Source: a bacterium (GTDB lineage: Bacteria; UBP6; JAFGXH01). From it: a stretch of 14,167 nt of DNA. The stretch is taken from the NCBI GenBank assembly GCA_027064085.1, contig JAMOQH010000066.1, positions 1-14,167 of the forward strand. The letters run 5' to 3'. This document shows, piece after piece, positions 1 through 7,088 of this stretch. Numbering within the stretch: the first letter of the stretch is position 1; the number at the start of each line of letters is the position of its first letter. Both the position numbers and the translations under genes were made by a program. The notes under the pieces were generated by a model. It saw only the letters and a list, made by a program, of their open reading frames with translations, was not told the origin of the DNA and made no database searches.

Positions 1-312
1 CAATTGATTAGAGCTTCAAGATCAGTTACTGCAAATTTAGCTGAAGGATACGGTAGATTCCATTATAAAGAAAATATTCAATTTTGCAGACAAGCAAGAG
101 GCTCTCTTTTTGAATTAATAGATCATCTGACTGTGGCCTTAGATGAAAAATATATAAATACAGATGAATTCAATTCTTTGAGAGCTAAATGTTATAATTT
201 AATCAAAAAGCTCAATAGTTTAAAAAGTTTAAAATATCTAAAATTCAACCGGAGAAAACAAAATGACTACACCACTACCCACTATACTACTATACTACTA
301 CACTACTCAACC
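1..312 (+). mobile_element. S23-gene repeat unit, copy A (left end outside window)
   Basis: Bases 1-295 align without gaps to 10691-10985 with 10 substitutions (at 102, 117, 129, 138, 147, 156, 182, 186, 187 and 249). Copy A then has 12 extra bases (296-307, made of TAC/ACT triplets), after which both copies read CAACC (308-312 and 10986-10990). Beyond CAACC the two flanks are unrelated, so CAACC marks the right boundary of the repeat. The unit is in the same orientation as copy B and 10,690 bp away. Calling it mobile is inference from the sharp boundary, the inverted ends and the unrelated flanks. No transposase is encoded and no target-site duplication is obvious. Confidence 0.6.
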
Positions 313-333
313 GTAAAGGATAGCCATGAATAA
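1..333 (+). CDS. Four-helix-bundle protein, S23/23S-rRNA IVS family (5' end cut by window), copy A
   Basis: The reading frame is open from base 1 and gives 110 residues beginning QLIRASRSVTANLAEGYGR. The RA(S)xSVxxNxAEGxGR and ARGSxxELxDHL signatures belong to the S23/TIGR02436 family. These are small all-helical proteins, first found in intervening sequences of 23S rRNA and also found as stand-alone genes; their molecular role is unclear. The missing N-terminus (about 43 residues) lies upstream of the window, judging from the complete copy at 10562. The C-terminus is low complexity (repeated Thr, Tyr and His) because it translates a CCACTA/TACTAC-type sequence, then continues into host sequence to a stop at 331-333. 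It overlaps the start of the flippase stub at 326 by 8 bases. Family assignment is firm; function is not inferred. Confidence 0.88.
   Translation, partial: QLIRASRSVTANLAEGYGRFHYKENIQFCRQARGSLFELIDHLTVALDEKYINTDEFNSLRAKCYNLIKKLNSLKSLKYLKFNRRKQNDYTTTHYTTILLHYSTVKDSHE
272..312 (+). repeat. Right inverted end of S23 unit, copy A
   Basis: This 41-bp stretch runs from CCACTACCC to CAACC. Its reverse complement aligns to the left end of copy B (10509-10545) with 32 matches, 5 mismatches and one 4-base gap; both start GGTTGA and finish TAGTGG. It is built from TAC/ACT-like triplets, so part of the match could come from shared low complexity. The matching terminal GGTTG/CAACC and the coincidence with the repeat boundary argue for a real element end. 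Confidence 0.6.
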
Positions 334-559
334 CAAACTACTAAACAACCTAAAACCAAAGAGTGAATTTACAAAAAATGTATTAACTCTAATGACAGGG
401 ACAACTATTGCTCAGGCAATTCCTATAGCGATTAGTCCTATTTTAACGAGACTATATACTCCTGAAGATTTTGGGGTGTTTGTTTTGTATGGCATAATAA
501 ATTTATATTTATTATTTTTAAAGTTAGAATTAAATATTATTGCGAAGGTTTTTATATGA
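326..559 (+). pseudogene. Truncated Wzx-type flippase (N-terminal remnant)
   Basis: The open frame encodes only 77 residues. Its first 53 or so look like the N-terminus of a polysaccharide flippase (PST/Wzx): residues 14-48 run from KNVLTLMTGTTIAQAIP to LTRLYTPEDFGVF, the conserved amphipathic start, first membrane helix and (Y/T)xPExFG turn. Flippases usually have 400-480 residues and 12-14 helices. Here the similarity stops near base 490 and the frame ends after an unrelated, Leu/Ile-rich tail. An AAAGGA SD sits at 315-320, five bases before ATG 326, and its TGA (557-559) overlaps the ATG of wecB at 556, so the stub may still be translated and couple to wecB. A full-length, different flippase lies at 2959, so this is best read as a deletion remnant and not a working transporter. 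Confidence 0.75.
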
Positions 560-1677
560 AGTTACTATTTATCTTCGGAACACGACCTGAAACTATAAAG
601 ATGGCTCCACTGATTAAAGTTTTTAAAGATAATCCAAAATTTAATATAAAGGTATGTGTTACAGCGCAGCATAGAGAGATGCTTGATCAGGTATTGAACT
701 TTTTTGATATAAAACCAGATTATGATTTAAACATAATGAAACCTAATCAGACACTTTTTGAATTAACCGCAAATTTAATAAAGCGGCTTGAAGATGTTTT
801 AGAATCATCCAAACCTGACTTGATTTTTATTCAGGGAGACACAACAACAGCATTTGTTGGAGCATTGGCTGGCTTTTACAAAAAAATAAAGGTTGCACAT
901 ATTGAAGCAGGACTAAGAAGCCACAATAAATATTCGCCATTTCCTGAAGAGATAAATAGAATATTAGCAGGTCACATTGCAGATTATCATTTTGCACCTA
1001 CAGAAAAAGCTAAAGAGAATCTTGCAAAAGAAGATATCAAAGAAAATGTTTGGGTTGTGGGAAATACCGTAATTGATGCATTGTTTTTGGGTCTAAAGAT
1101 TATAGATGAAAATCGAGATTTAAAATCCCAAATAGAATCCTATTTTAATTCAAAATTCAACATTCAGAATTCAAAATTGATTTTAGTAACCGGTCATCGC
1201 AGAGAAAGCTTTGGTAAGCCTTTTGAAAATATCTGTTATGCATTAAGAGAGATTGCAGATGCCAATGACGATGTTGAAATTGTATATCCCGTTCATCTCA
1301 ATCCCAATGTTCAAGAACCAGTAAAAAGAATTTTAAGCAATCATCCAAAAATCCACTTAATAGAACCTTTAAGTTATCCTTATTTGATCTGGTTGATGAA
1401 TAAGGCTTATCTAATACTGACCGATTCAGGTGGCATTCAAGAAGAGGCACCATCTTTAGGAAAGCCTGTTTTGGTTATGAGAGATGTTACAGAAAGGATA
1501 GAAGGCATTAATGCTGGCACGGCAAAGCTGGTTGGAACAGATAAGGATAGAATAATAAAAGAAACGCTGCTTTTATTGAAAAATAAAGATGAATACGAGA
1601 GAATGACAAAGGCTGTAAATCCTTATGGCGATGGTAAGGCCAGTATGAGGATATTAGAAATTGCAAAAAATATGTAG
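556..1677 (+). CDS. wecB: UDP-N-acetylglucosamine 2-epimerase (non-hydrolysing), WecB
   Basis: This cytoplasmic enzyme interconverts UDP-GlcNAc and UDP-ManNAc. The 373-residue length is typical and the family landmarks are in order: GTRPETIK at 8-15, VTAQHREMLDQVL at 35-47, QGDTTTAFVGA at 93-103, HIEAGLRS at 115-122, PFPEEINR at 128-135, VTGHRRESFG at 211-220, YPVHLNPNV at 244-252 and TDSGGIQEEAPSLGKPV at 289-305. Asp95, Glu117, Glu131 and His213, the catalytic residues of the E. coli enzyme, are all present at the same numbers. The ATG overlaps the stop of the flippase stub (ATGA), and wecC follows after 7 bases, so the pair is probably cotranscribed. The variable linker at residues 198-207 is encoded by a heptamer tandem repeat. 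The G+C is visibly higher than in the genes after 2959: 20 of 60 bases at 1201-1260. Confidence 0.96.
   Translation: MKLLFIFGTRPETIKMAPLIKVFKDNPKFNIKVCVTAQHREMLDQVLNFFDIKPDYDLNIMKPNQTLFELTANLIKRLEDVLESSKPDLIFIQGDTTTAFVGALAGFYKKIKVAHIEAGLRSHNKYSPFPEEINRILAGHIADYHFAPTEKAKENLAKEDIKENVWVVGNTVIDALFLGLKIIDENRDLKSQIESYFNSKFNIQNSKLILVTGHRRESFGKPFENICYALREIADANDDVEIVYPVHLNPNVQEPVKRILSNHPKIHLIEPLSYPYLIWLMNKAYLILTDSGGIQEEAPSLGKPVLVMRDVTERIEGINAGTAKLVGTDKDRIIKETLLLLKNKDEYERMTKAVNPYGDGKASMRILEIAKNM
1148..1175 (+). repeat. Four heptamer tandem repeats inside wecB
   Basis: Four back-to-back 7-bp units read ATTCAAA, ATTCAAC, ATTCAGA and ATTCAAA, followed by a partial ATT. They encode the residues around SKFNIQNSK (199-207) in the non-conserved linker just before the VTGHRR motif. 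Because 7 is not a multiple of 3, gain or loss of one unit would shift the frame of wecB, although the units are already diverged. Confidence 0.8.
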
Positions 1678-1681
1678 GAGG
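1676..1681 (+). promoter_or_regulatory. Shine-Dalgarno site of wecC
   Basis: AGGAGG, followed by GGG, overlaps the wecB stop codon (1675-1677). It lies 3 bases before ATG 1685 and 9 bases before GTG 1691. It rules out the longer TTG frame opening at 1661 and leaves a small doubt between ATG 1685 and GTG 1691, since 3 bases is a short spacing. Confidence 0.75.
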
Positions 1682-1684
1682 GGG

Positions 1685-2959
1685 ATGAAAGTGGTAGAAT
1701 ATTATCTAAACAGCTTAAAAAATAAACCTAATGTGAGCGGTAAAGTTTGTGTAATGGGGTTGGGATACATAGGGTTACCTACGGCAGCACTTCTTGCTAA
1801 TAGAGGTTATGAAGTAGTTGGCGTTGATGTTAAGCGGGATGTTGTAGAAATAATAAATTCAGGTAAAATCCATATTAAAGAGCCGGGATTGGATACATTT
1901 GTAAAGGCTGCTGTTCAATCAGGTAAATTGAAAGCTTACATCAAACCCAAGGAATCTGATGTGTTTATAATAGCAGTACCTACGCCTTTCTATAATGATA
2001 ATAGTGAGGTACCCAAGCCAAATATTGAATATGTGCTAGATGCAACAAATATCATAGCTCCTTATTTGAAAGAGGGAAATATAGTTATTCTTGAATCAAC
2101 TTCCCCTGTGGGAACAACTGAAAAAATAACAAACCTATTAAAAAAAATAAGACCGGAGTTATTTAAGAATGATGATATTAGATTGTATATAGCTCACTGT
2201 CCTGAAAGGGTTTTGCCGGGGAGAATAATGAAGGAATTGATAGAGAATGATAGAATCGTCGGTGGAATAAATAAGAGGTCTTCTGAAGTGGTTGCTGATT
2301 TTTACAGAACTTTTGTTTCTGGCAAAGTTCTAACGACGGATGCCAAAACGGCAGAACTTTGTAAACTAGTAGAAAATTCTTATCGGGATGTGAATATTGC
2401 TTTTGCCAACGAGCTGTCAATTATTTGTGATAAGTATGATATAGATGTGTGGGAGTTGAGAGAATTAGCTAATAGGCATCCGAGGGTGAACATTCTTTTT
2501 CCAGGGGTTGGGGTAGGAGGACATTGTATAGCGGTTGATCCGTGGTTTATCGTTTCAGATGCTCCTGAAGAGGCTAAGTTAATTAAAACCGCAAGAGAAG
2601 TAAATAACTATAAAACAGAATGGGTAATAGAAAAGATTAAAAATGAAATTTTAAAATATGAATTAGAAAATAGAAAAAAGCCAAAAGTGGCGTTAATGGG
2701 GCTTGCATTTAAACCAGATATTGATGATTTAAGAGAATCACCAGCTTTGTATATTGCAAGAAAATTAAACAGTGAATTTGATAATTTAATATTTGTAGAG
2801 CCAAATATTGAAAAATTTGATGAGTTTGAAATTACTGATTATAATAAGGCTATTGAGGAAGCTGATATTATTGTATTTTTAGTTGCTCATAAAGAGTTTA
2901 GGGATTTAGATGTAAAAGATAAAAAAATTTTAGATTTTTGTGGAGCAAAAAATCAATAA
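1685..2959 (+). CDS. wecC: UDP-N-acetyl-D-mannosamine dehydrogenase, WecC
   Basis: This NAD-dependent nucleotide-sugar dehydrogenase performs the two-step oxidation of UDP-ManNAc to UDP-ManNAcA. From ATG 1685 it has 424 residues. The Rossmann fold has VCVMGLGYIGLPTA (21-34) with acidic D48. ESTSPVGTTE (137-146), HCPERVLPG (171-179), ELCKLVENSYRDVNIAFANE (224-243), GVGVGGHCIAVDPWF (274-288) and GLAFKPDIDDLRESPA (339-354) complete the UDP-Glc/GDP-Man dehydrogenase pattern. Cys281 is the expected catalytic thiol. The HCIAVDPWF form and the adjacent wecB favour the ManNAc dehydrogenase subgroup over UDP-glucose dehydrogenase. A UDP-GlcNAc 6-dehydrogenase is a less likely alternative. The stop TAA shares its last base with the ATG of wzx (TAATG at 2957-2961). 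Confidence 0.93.
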   Translation: MKVVEYYLNSLKNKPNVSGKVCVMGLGYIGLPTAALLANRGYEVVGVDVKRDVVEIINSGKIHIKEPGLDTFVKAAVQSGKLKAYIKPKESDVFIIAVPTPFYNDNSEVPKPNIEYVLDATNIIAPYLKEGNIVILESTSPVGTTEKITNLLKKIRPELFKNDDIRLYIAHCPERVLPGRIMKELIENDRIVGGINKRSSEVVADFYRTFVSGKVLTTDAKTAELCKLVENSYRDVNIAFANELSIICDKYDIDVWELRELANRHPRVNILFPGVGVGGHCIAVDPWFIVSDAPEEAKLIKTAREVNNYKTEWVIEKIKNEILKYELENRKKPKVALMGLAFKPDIDDLRESPALYIARKLNSEFDNLIFVEPNIEKFDEFEITDYNKAIEEADIIVFLVAHKEFRDLDVKDKKILDFCGAKNQ

Positions 2960-4188
2960 TGAATAAACTAATACAACTCATATCCTCATCTACAGGATTA
3001 TTAACAATATCGCAAATCATTTCATTAGGATTTGCATTTATATCTTCTATAGTAATAGCAAACTCATTAGGGCTTGAAAAATTTGGGATATATACATTTT
3101 ATTTTAGTATTACTTCTATTTTTTTATTGTTTTTTAGATTTGGGTATTTTTCATCAGTAGGGGTGTTGATTGTGAAGACTAATAATATTAGAAGACAATC
3201 TGAATTAATAGGTACTGGGTTTGTTTTATCAATTTTAATTGGTGTTGGATATAGTTTATTTTTATTTTTAATTAGTAACTATATAGATAGTTTTTTCAAA
3301 AGTAACATAAGAGAGTATATATTACATACATTGCCGTTTTTAGTTTTTTTGCCACTTACAATGTATCTTAATCAAGTAGTACAATCTTTGAATAATTACA
3401 AACCACTAATAATTTACAATGTATTATCAGCTTTTATATCTTTTATAATGGTTTTGTTTTTGTATTTTTCTCATTTAATTAATATAGAGTATTTGATTTT
3501 TTCAAAAATTATTCCAATGAGTGTTATTATTTTAGCTATTTTTATTGTCTTTTTTAAAATGAGTTTTTCAAATTTATTTAAAAATACGAGCCTAATAAAT
3601 TTAAAAAATAAAAAGCATGGATTTCATTTGTATTTAGGGCAAATTGCTGATCAGTTTGTATATAAGAGCGATGAACTTATGATAAATTATTTTGTAGGGA
3701 GTAGTGAACTTGGACTTTATAAAATAGCTCAGCAACTAACTACTCCTTTTGGAATGCTTGCAAAAAATTATGCATTTTCAAAGTTTAAAATTGTAGCAAA
3801 TAGTTCTTTTGTAGATAATAAACTACAAGAAACACTTTTAAAAATATCTATTTTTTCTATGATAGCAAGTATTGTTTTTTCTTATATAATAATAAATTAT
3901 TTTTATATAGATGAATATCATTTTGCTTTTTATATAGCTATAATTTTAAATATAGCAATATTTTTTAACTCTATTTTTCAATTATACAATAATTTTTTAA
4001 ATGGTCACTCTTTAGGAAAAGTTACGAGAAATAATTCAATTAAAATGAGTATTGTTAATTTAGGCGGAAATCTTTTATTTATTCCATTTTTGGGAGCTAT
4101 TGGAGCAGGATTTGCATCACTAAGTGCAATGTTTAGTTATTGGTATTTCAGTTTAAAAGAATATAAAAAGTTTATAAATAGGGGTTAA
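2959..4188 (+). CDS. wzx: Polysaccharide flippase, Wzx/PST type
   Basis: This hydrophobic protein of 409 residues has about 12 predicted membrane helices separated by short Lys/Asn-rich loops. The N-terminus (SSSTGLLTISQIISLGFAF, then IANSLGLEKFGIYTF) has the pattern of MOP-superfamily polysaccharide transporters: an amphipathic start, a first helix, and a small-residue LGxExFGxY turn. Such proteins flip undecaprenyl-diphosphate-linked repeat units across the inner membrane. No OAG-polymerase (Wzy) features, such as a large periplasmic loop, are evident. ATG 2959 was chosen because it overlaps the wecC stop; the frame opens earlier at a TTG (2938) inside wecC, which is less plausible. Base composition becomes far more AT-rich from here on. 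It differs from the flippase stub at 326, so the locus has carried two flippase lineages. Confidence 0.88.
   Translation: MNKLIQLISSSTGLLTISQIISLGFAFISSIVIANSLGLEKFGIYTFYFSITSIFLLFFRFGYFSSVGVLIVKTNNIRRQSELIGTGFVLSILIGVGYSLFLFLISNYIDSFFKSNIREYILHTLPFLVFLPLTMYLNQVVQSLNNYKPLIIYNVLSAFISFIMVLFLYFSHLINIEYLIFSKIIPMSVIILAIFIVFFKMSFSNLFKNTSLINLKNKKHGFHLYLGQIADQFVYKSDELMINYFVGSSELGLYKIAQQLTTPFGMLAKNYAFSKFKIVANSSFVDNKLQETLLKISIFSMIASIVFSYIIINYFYIDEYHFAFYIAIILNIAIFFNSIFQLYNNFLNGHSLGKVTRNNSIKMSIVNLGGNLLFIPFLGAIGAGFASLSAMFSYWYFSLKEYKKFINRG
4180..4184 (+). promoter_or_regulatory. Shine-Dalgarno site supporting a TTG start
   Basis: AGGGG lies in the last codons of wzx, six bases before TTG 4191. I see no in-frame ATG or GTG near the beginning of the next gene, so this site is the main evidence for the unusual start codon. 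Confidence 0.65.
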
Positions 4189-4190
4189 AA

Positions 4191-5054
4191 TTGGATAACA
4201 GTATAAAAATAAAAATATGGCTTTTAAACCAATTAAATGGAGATGAAAAAGGTGATAAATGGGGGCATAGGTGGAGAGGAACTCAAAAAATTAGGTATGA
4301 AGAGACAATAGAATTTGTAAAGAAAAATATTGATGTTAATAAAAAATATGATATATTAGATATAGGTTGTTCTCATGGTGATTTTACTAAAGTAATTGTA
4401 GAAACTTTTAAAAACTCTAATATATTTGCTACTGACATTTCAGAGAATGCTATAAAATCAGCTAAAAAGTATGTAGGCAAAGGAGATTATGAGATATCTG
4501 AACTCCCTAATTTGCCTTTTAGAGGTAAAAAATTTGATTTAATTTTTGCTATTGAAGTTTTATATTATTTAGAGGAGAAAGATAGATTGAAATCATTTGA
4601 GAATATTTATAATAAATTAAATAAGGGCGGATATTTTGTGTTTAGTTCAGTTATAGATGATGGTGGTGGTAGATATTTTGATGAAAATGATGCAATAGAA
4701 AAAATAAAAAAATATTTTAAAATATTAGATATTGGATATGTTCGCACAAAAGGTGCAGTAAAGTTTGAACAATTTTTTATGAGGTTTATTTTATATTACA
4801 ATATTTTACAAAATATTGATGTATATAAGTCAAAAAAATATTCAAATGGTTTAAAATCAATAATAGTGAAGTTGTTGTCAAATAAAATAGTAAATTTGTT
4901 TATAAAAATATTAATTTATCCTTTTTATAAAGTAAGTGAACTGATAATATCTAGTAAAACTATTATGAAGATTATAAAAAATATGACGATTATATGCTGC
5001 GAAAAAAAAGTAAGAGGAAATATACTTATTATTGGAAGGAAAATAAGTGATTAA
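4191..5054 (+). CDS. Class I SAM-dependent methyltransferase
   Basis: This protein has 287 residues. A Rossmann methyltransferase core occupies roughly residues 40-160: motif I is ILDIGCSHGDF (55-65), the acidic ribose-binding residue is in ATDIS (80-84), and LPFRGKKFDLIFAIEVLYYL (108-127) supplies motifs II/III. The LNKGGYFVFSS strand follows. The methyl acceptor cannot be read from the sequence; in this setting it is most likely a sugar or aminosugar of the repeat unit or its nucleotide precursor. The C-terminal 100 residues are basic and hydrophobic (around KSIIVKLLSNKIVNLFIKIL) and may bind membrane or another protein. The start is TTG with a good SD. Only two bases separate it from the wzx stop, and it overlaps the next gene by 8 bases. 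Confidence 0.85.
   Translation: MDNSIKIKIWLLNQLNGDEKGDKWGHRWRGTQKIRYEETIEFVKKNIDVNKKYDILDIGCSHGDFTKVIVETFKNSNIFATDISENAIKSAKKYVGKGDYEISELPNLPFRGKKFDLIFAIEVLYYLEEKDRLKSFENIYNKLNKGGYFVFSSVIDDGGGRYFDENDAIEKIKKYFKILDIGYVRTKGAVKFEQFFMRFILYYNILQNIDVYKSKKYSNGLKSIIVKLLSNKIVNLFIKILIYPFYKVSELIISSKTIMKIIKNMTIICCEKKVRGNILIIGRKISD
5034..5040 (+). promoter_or_regulatory. Shine-Dalgarno site deciding a GTG start
   Basis: GGAAGGA lies inside the end of the methyltransferase gene, six bases before GTG 5047. It supports translation of the deacetylase-like gene from GTG, so that the product begins MIKSKVIITIDTE. Confidence 0.7.
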
Positions 5055-5907
5055 AAGTAAAGTTATCATTACAATTGATACAGAAGTTGGAGAAAAGGCT
5101 AAAAATTTTGATGGTGGATTTGAAAAACTAGTAATTGGTGATATAAATGGTGAATTTTATGGTGTTCCTAAAATTATGGAACTTTCTGAAAAGTATGGAT
5201 TTAAATGTGAATTTTTTGTAGATGTTTATGAATATAAAAAGTTTGGGGAAGAAAGATTTAAAAAGCTATGTCAAGATATAGATAAAAGAGGACATGAGGT
5301 TCAACTTCATACTCATCCATCTTATGCTTATGATAAAGATAGAATAAATATGTATGAATATTCCATTGAAGAGCAAATAAAAATAATAAAAGATGGTAAA
5401 GAGCTTATAAAAAAATGGATAGATAAATACCCTATTGCTCATAGAGCAGGTAATTATGGAGCTAATGATGATACTTTAATAGCTTTAAAAGAGAATGGTA
5501 TTTTTATTGATTCATCATTTTTCTATAAACATCCAAATTCAAAAATAAATGCACCTACTATAAATACACCTATCTTATATAAAGATGTATTACAATTCCC
5601 TATAACTGTGGCTAAGCATTTTCCAAGAAGAAAAGGAATACCAATACCAATAAAAAAGAAATATTTTAAATTAGATGTAAATGGTATGGATAAAAATAAA
5701 ATTATACAATCTATTAAGCAATTGCAAGGACAAGTTGAATATATAATATTGTTTTTACATAGTTCTAGTTTTATAAAGACTGACCATAATAAATTGGATA
5801 GATTTGAAGTTAATTTTAAAGCAATTGAAAGTTTTGAAAGTGCTTTGGCTTATTGTAGAAAAGAAAATATTAATTCTATTTTATTTAAAGATATAATCAA
5901 ATGTTAA
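5047..5907 (+). CDS. Polysaccharide-deacetylase-fold protein (CE4/NodB superfamily, WbmS-like)
   Basis: This protein has 286 residues. CE4-like landmarks appear in order: ITIDTEV at 8-14 (motif 1, Asp11), GHEVQLHTHP at 82-91 (metal-binding His cluster, His83/88/90), AHRAGNYG at 131-138 (motif 3, Arg133) and FLHSSSF at 236-242 (motif 5, His238). The family uses a divalent metal to remove N- or O-acetyl groups from glycans. Motif 1 is IDTE, not the classical TFDD, so whether this subgroup deacetylates sugars, cleaves another bond or is catalytically altered is open. No signal peptide is visible, which suggests cytoplasmic action on a nucleotide sugar or lipid-linked intermediate, not on the finished polymer. 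It overlaps the methyltransferase (8 bases) and the next gene (7 bases). Confidence 0.82.
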   Translation: MIKSKVIITIDTEVGEKAKNFDGGFEKLVIGDINGEFYGVPKIMELSEKYGFKCEFFVDVYEYKKFGEERFKKLCQDIDKRGHEVQLHTHPSYAYDKDRINMYEYSIEEQIKIIKDGKELIKKWIDKYPIAHRAGNYGANDDTLIALKENGIFIDSSFFYKHPNSKINAPTINTPILYKDVLQFPITVAKHFPRRKGIPIPIKKKYFKLDVNGMDKNKIIQSIKQLQGQVEYIILFLHSSSFIKTDHNKLDRFEVNFKAIESFESALAYCRKENINSILFKDIIKC

Positions 5908-7088
5908 AGAATTTACAAGAATACACAAATAATTTATTAAATTGGATAGAAAAAAATGGTTATGCTGGATGGGATCCTTATGATGTACAAGGTAGTGAAT
6001 TTTATACAAAGTATTTACAAAGTGGAAATAGATTTTTTCATAAAGTAGGTAGGATTTTAATAAATCAAGCAAATTTTTATACTCCATTTTTTATAAGAAA
6101 AATATTGGGTATAAAATCAAAAATTAATGCAAAAGCTATGGCACTATTATCATTATCTTTTATAAAATTATATCAATTAACTAAAGATGAAAAATATTAT
6201 AAAAAATATAATGAATGCATAGAGTGGTTGTTATCTCATAATCATTCTAAAAAAGAAAATACTCTGGGTTGGGGGTATCCTTTTGATTGGCATTCATTGA
6301 TATTTATACCAAAAGAGACTCCTCTTTGTGTGCCAACGGTATTGGTTGGTCATGCATTGCTTGATGAATATGAGAAATTACAAAATCAAGAAAGAAAAGA
6401 GAGTATTATAAAGATAAAAAATTTTTTATTATCTCTAAATAGGACTCAAGTTTATGATAGAATATGTTTTAGTTATTCTCCTATTGATGATTATATGGTA
6501 ATAAATGCAAATTTATATACTGCATCATTTCTTACAAGATATGCTGTATTATTTGATGATAGAGAAGTTTTAGAATTAGCAAGAAAATCAAGAAATTTTG
6601 CAATTTCCCAACAAGAAAAAGATGGTAGTTGGCCATATTGGTCAAAATTATATAAAGTAAAAATGAAGCCTTATGTAGATAATTATCATACAGGTATAAA
6701 ATTACAGTGGCTAAAAATATGTAATGAATATGATTATAATGAAAAAGAAAAAAAAGCTATAGAAATTGGAACAAAATATTATTATGAAAATCTTTTTACA
6801 GAAGAAGGAATTCCAAAATTAGCAGATAACCAAATATACCCTGTGGATATTCACGGACCTGCTCAAGCATTTGTAACATTTAATTATGTAGGAATTAAAG
6901 AGTATGAAGAGATTTTAGAAAAAGTTTATAATTTTGTAAATAGTAAAATGAGAGATAAAGAAGGATTTTATTATTATAGAATCAATAAATTTGGTCATAT
7001 CTCAAAAATTCCATATTTAAGATGGGCGGAAGCTTGGATGTTGTACGGATTGGTTAATTTAATTGAATATAAACAAAGGAAAAGTTGA
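5901..7088 (+). CDS. VpsJ-like alpha/alpha-toroid protein of polysaccharide loci
   Basis: This 395-residue, mostly helical protein has aromatic-rich motifs repeated at regular intervals: GWDPYD (23-28), GWGYPFDW (123-130), DGSWPYW (241-247), VDNYHTG (259-265), PVDIHGPAQ (314-322) and RWAEAWM (374-380). Spacing and composition fit an (alpha/alpha)-barrel with one aromatic, acid-lined cleft, as in glycan-active toroid enzymes. Relatives occur in exopolysaccharide clusters (VpsJ of Vibrio) and are often mislabelled as delta-aminolevulinate dehydratase; I see no reason for that name here. It has no signal peptide, so it probably acts in the cytoplasm, perhaps as an epimerase, hydrolase or lyase on a sugar intermediate. 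The activity is not established. The ATG overlaps the deacetylase-like gene, with only a weak SD, so translation is probably coupled. Confidence 0.7.
   Translation: MLKNLQEYTNNLLNWIEKNGYAGWDPYDVQGSEFYTKYLQSGNRFFHKVGRILINQANFYTPFFIRKILGIKSKINAKAMALLSLSFIKLYQLTKDEKYYKKYNECIEWLLSHNHSKKENTLGWGYPFDWHSLIFIPKETPLCVPTVLVGHALLDEYEKLQNQERKESIIKIKNFLLSLNRTQVYDRICFSYSPIDDYMVINANLYTASFLTRYAVLFDDREVLELARKSRNFAISQQEKDGSWPYWSKLYKVKMKPYVDNYHTGIKLQWLKICNEYDYNEKEKKAIEIGTKYYYENLFTEEGIPKLADNQIYPVDIHGPAQAFVTFNYVGIKEYEEILEKVYNFVNSKMRDKEGFYYYRINKFGHISKIPYLRWAEAWMLYGLVNLIEYKQRKS

Noticed and set aside
2178-2420. Reverse-strand open frame of about 80 codons inside wecC, and similar ones at 5881-6087, 9215-9412 and 11879-12166
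   Set aside because: They lie opposite well-supported genes, have no family-like motifs, and are composed as antisense shadows of those genes.
5901-7088. Delta-aminolevulinate dehydratase (a name often attached to this family)
   Set aside because: The Cys/His zinc site and Schiff-base lysine regions of that enzyme are not seen. The aromatic repeated motifs and gene context fit a glycan-related toroid protein.
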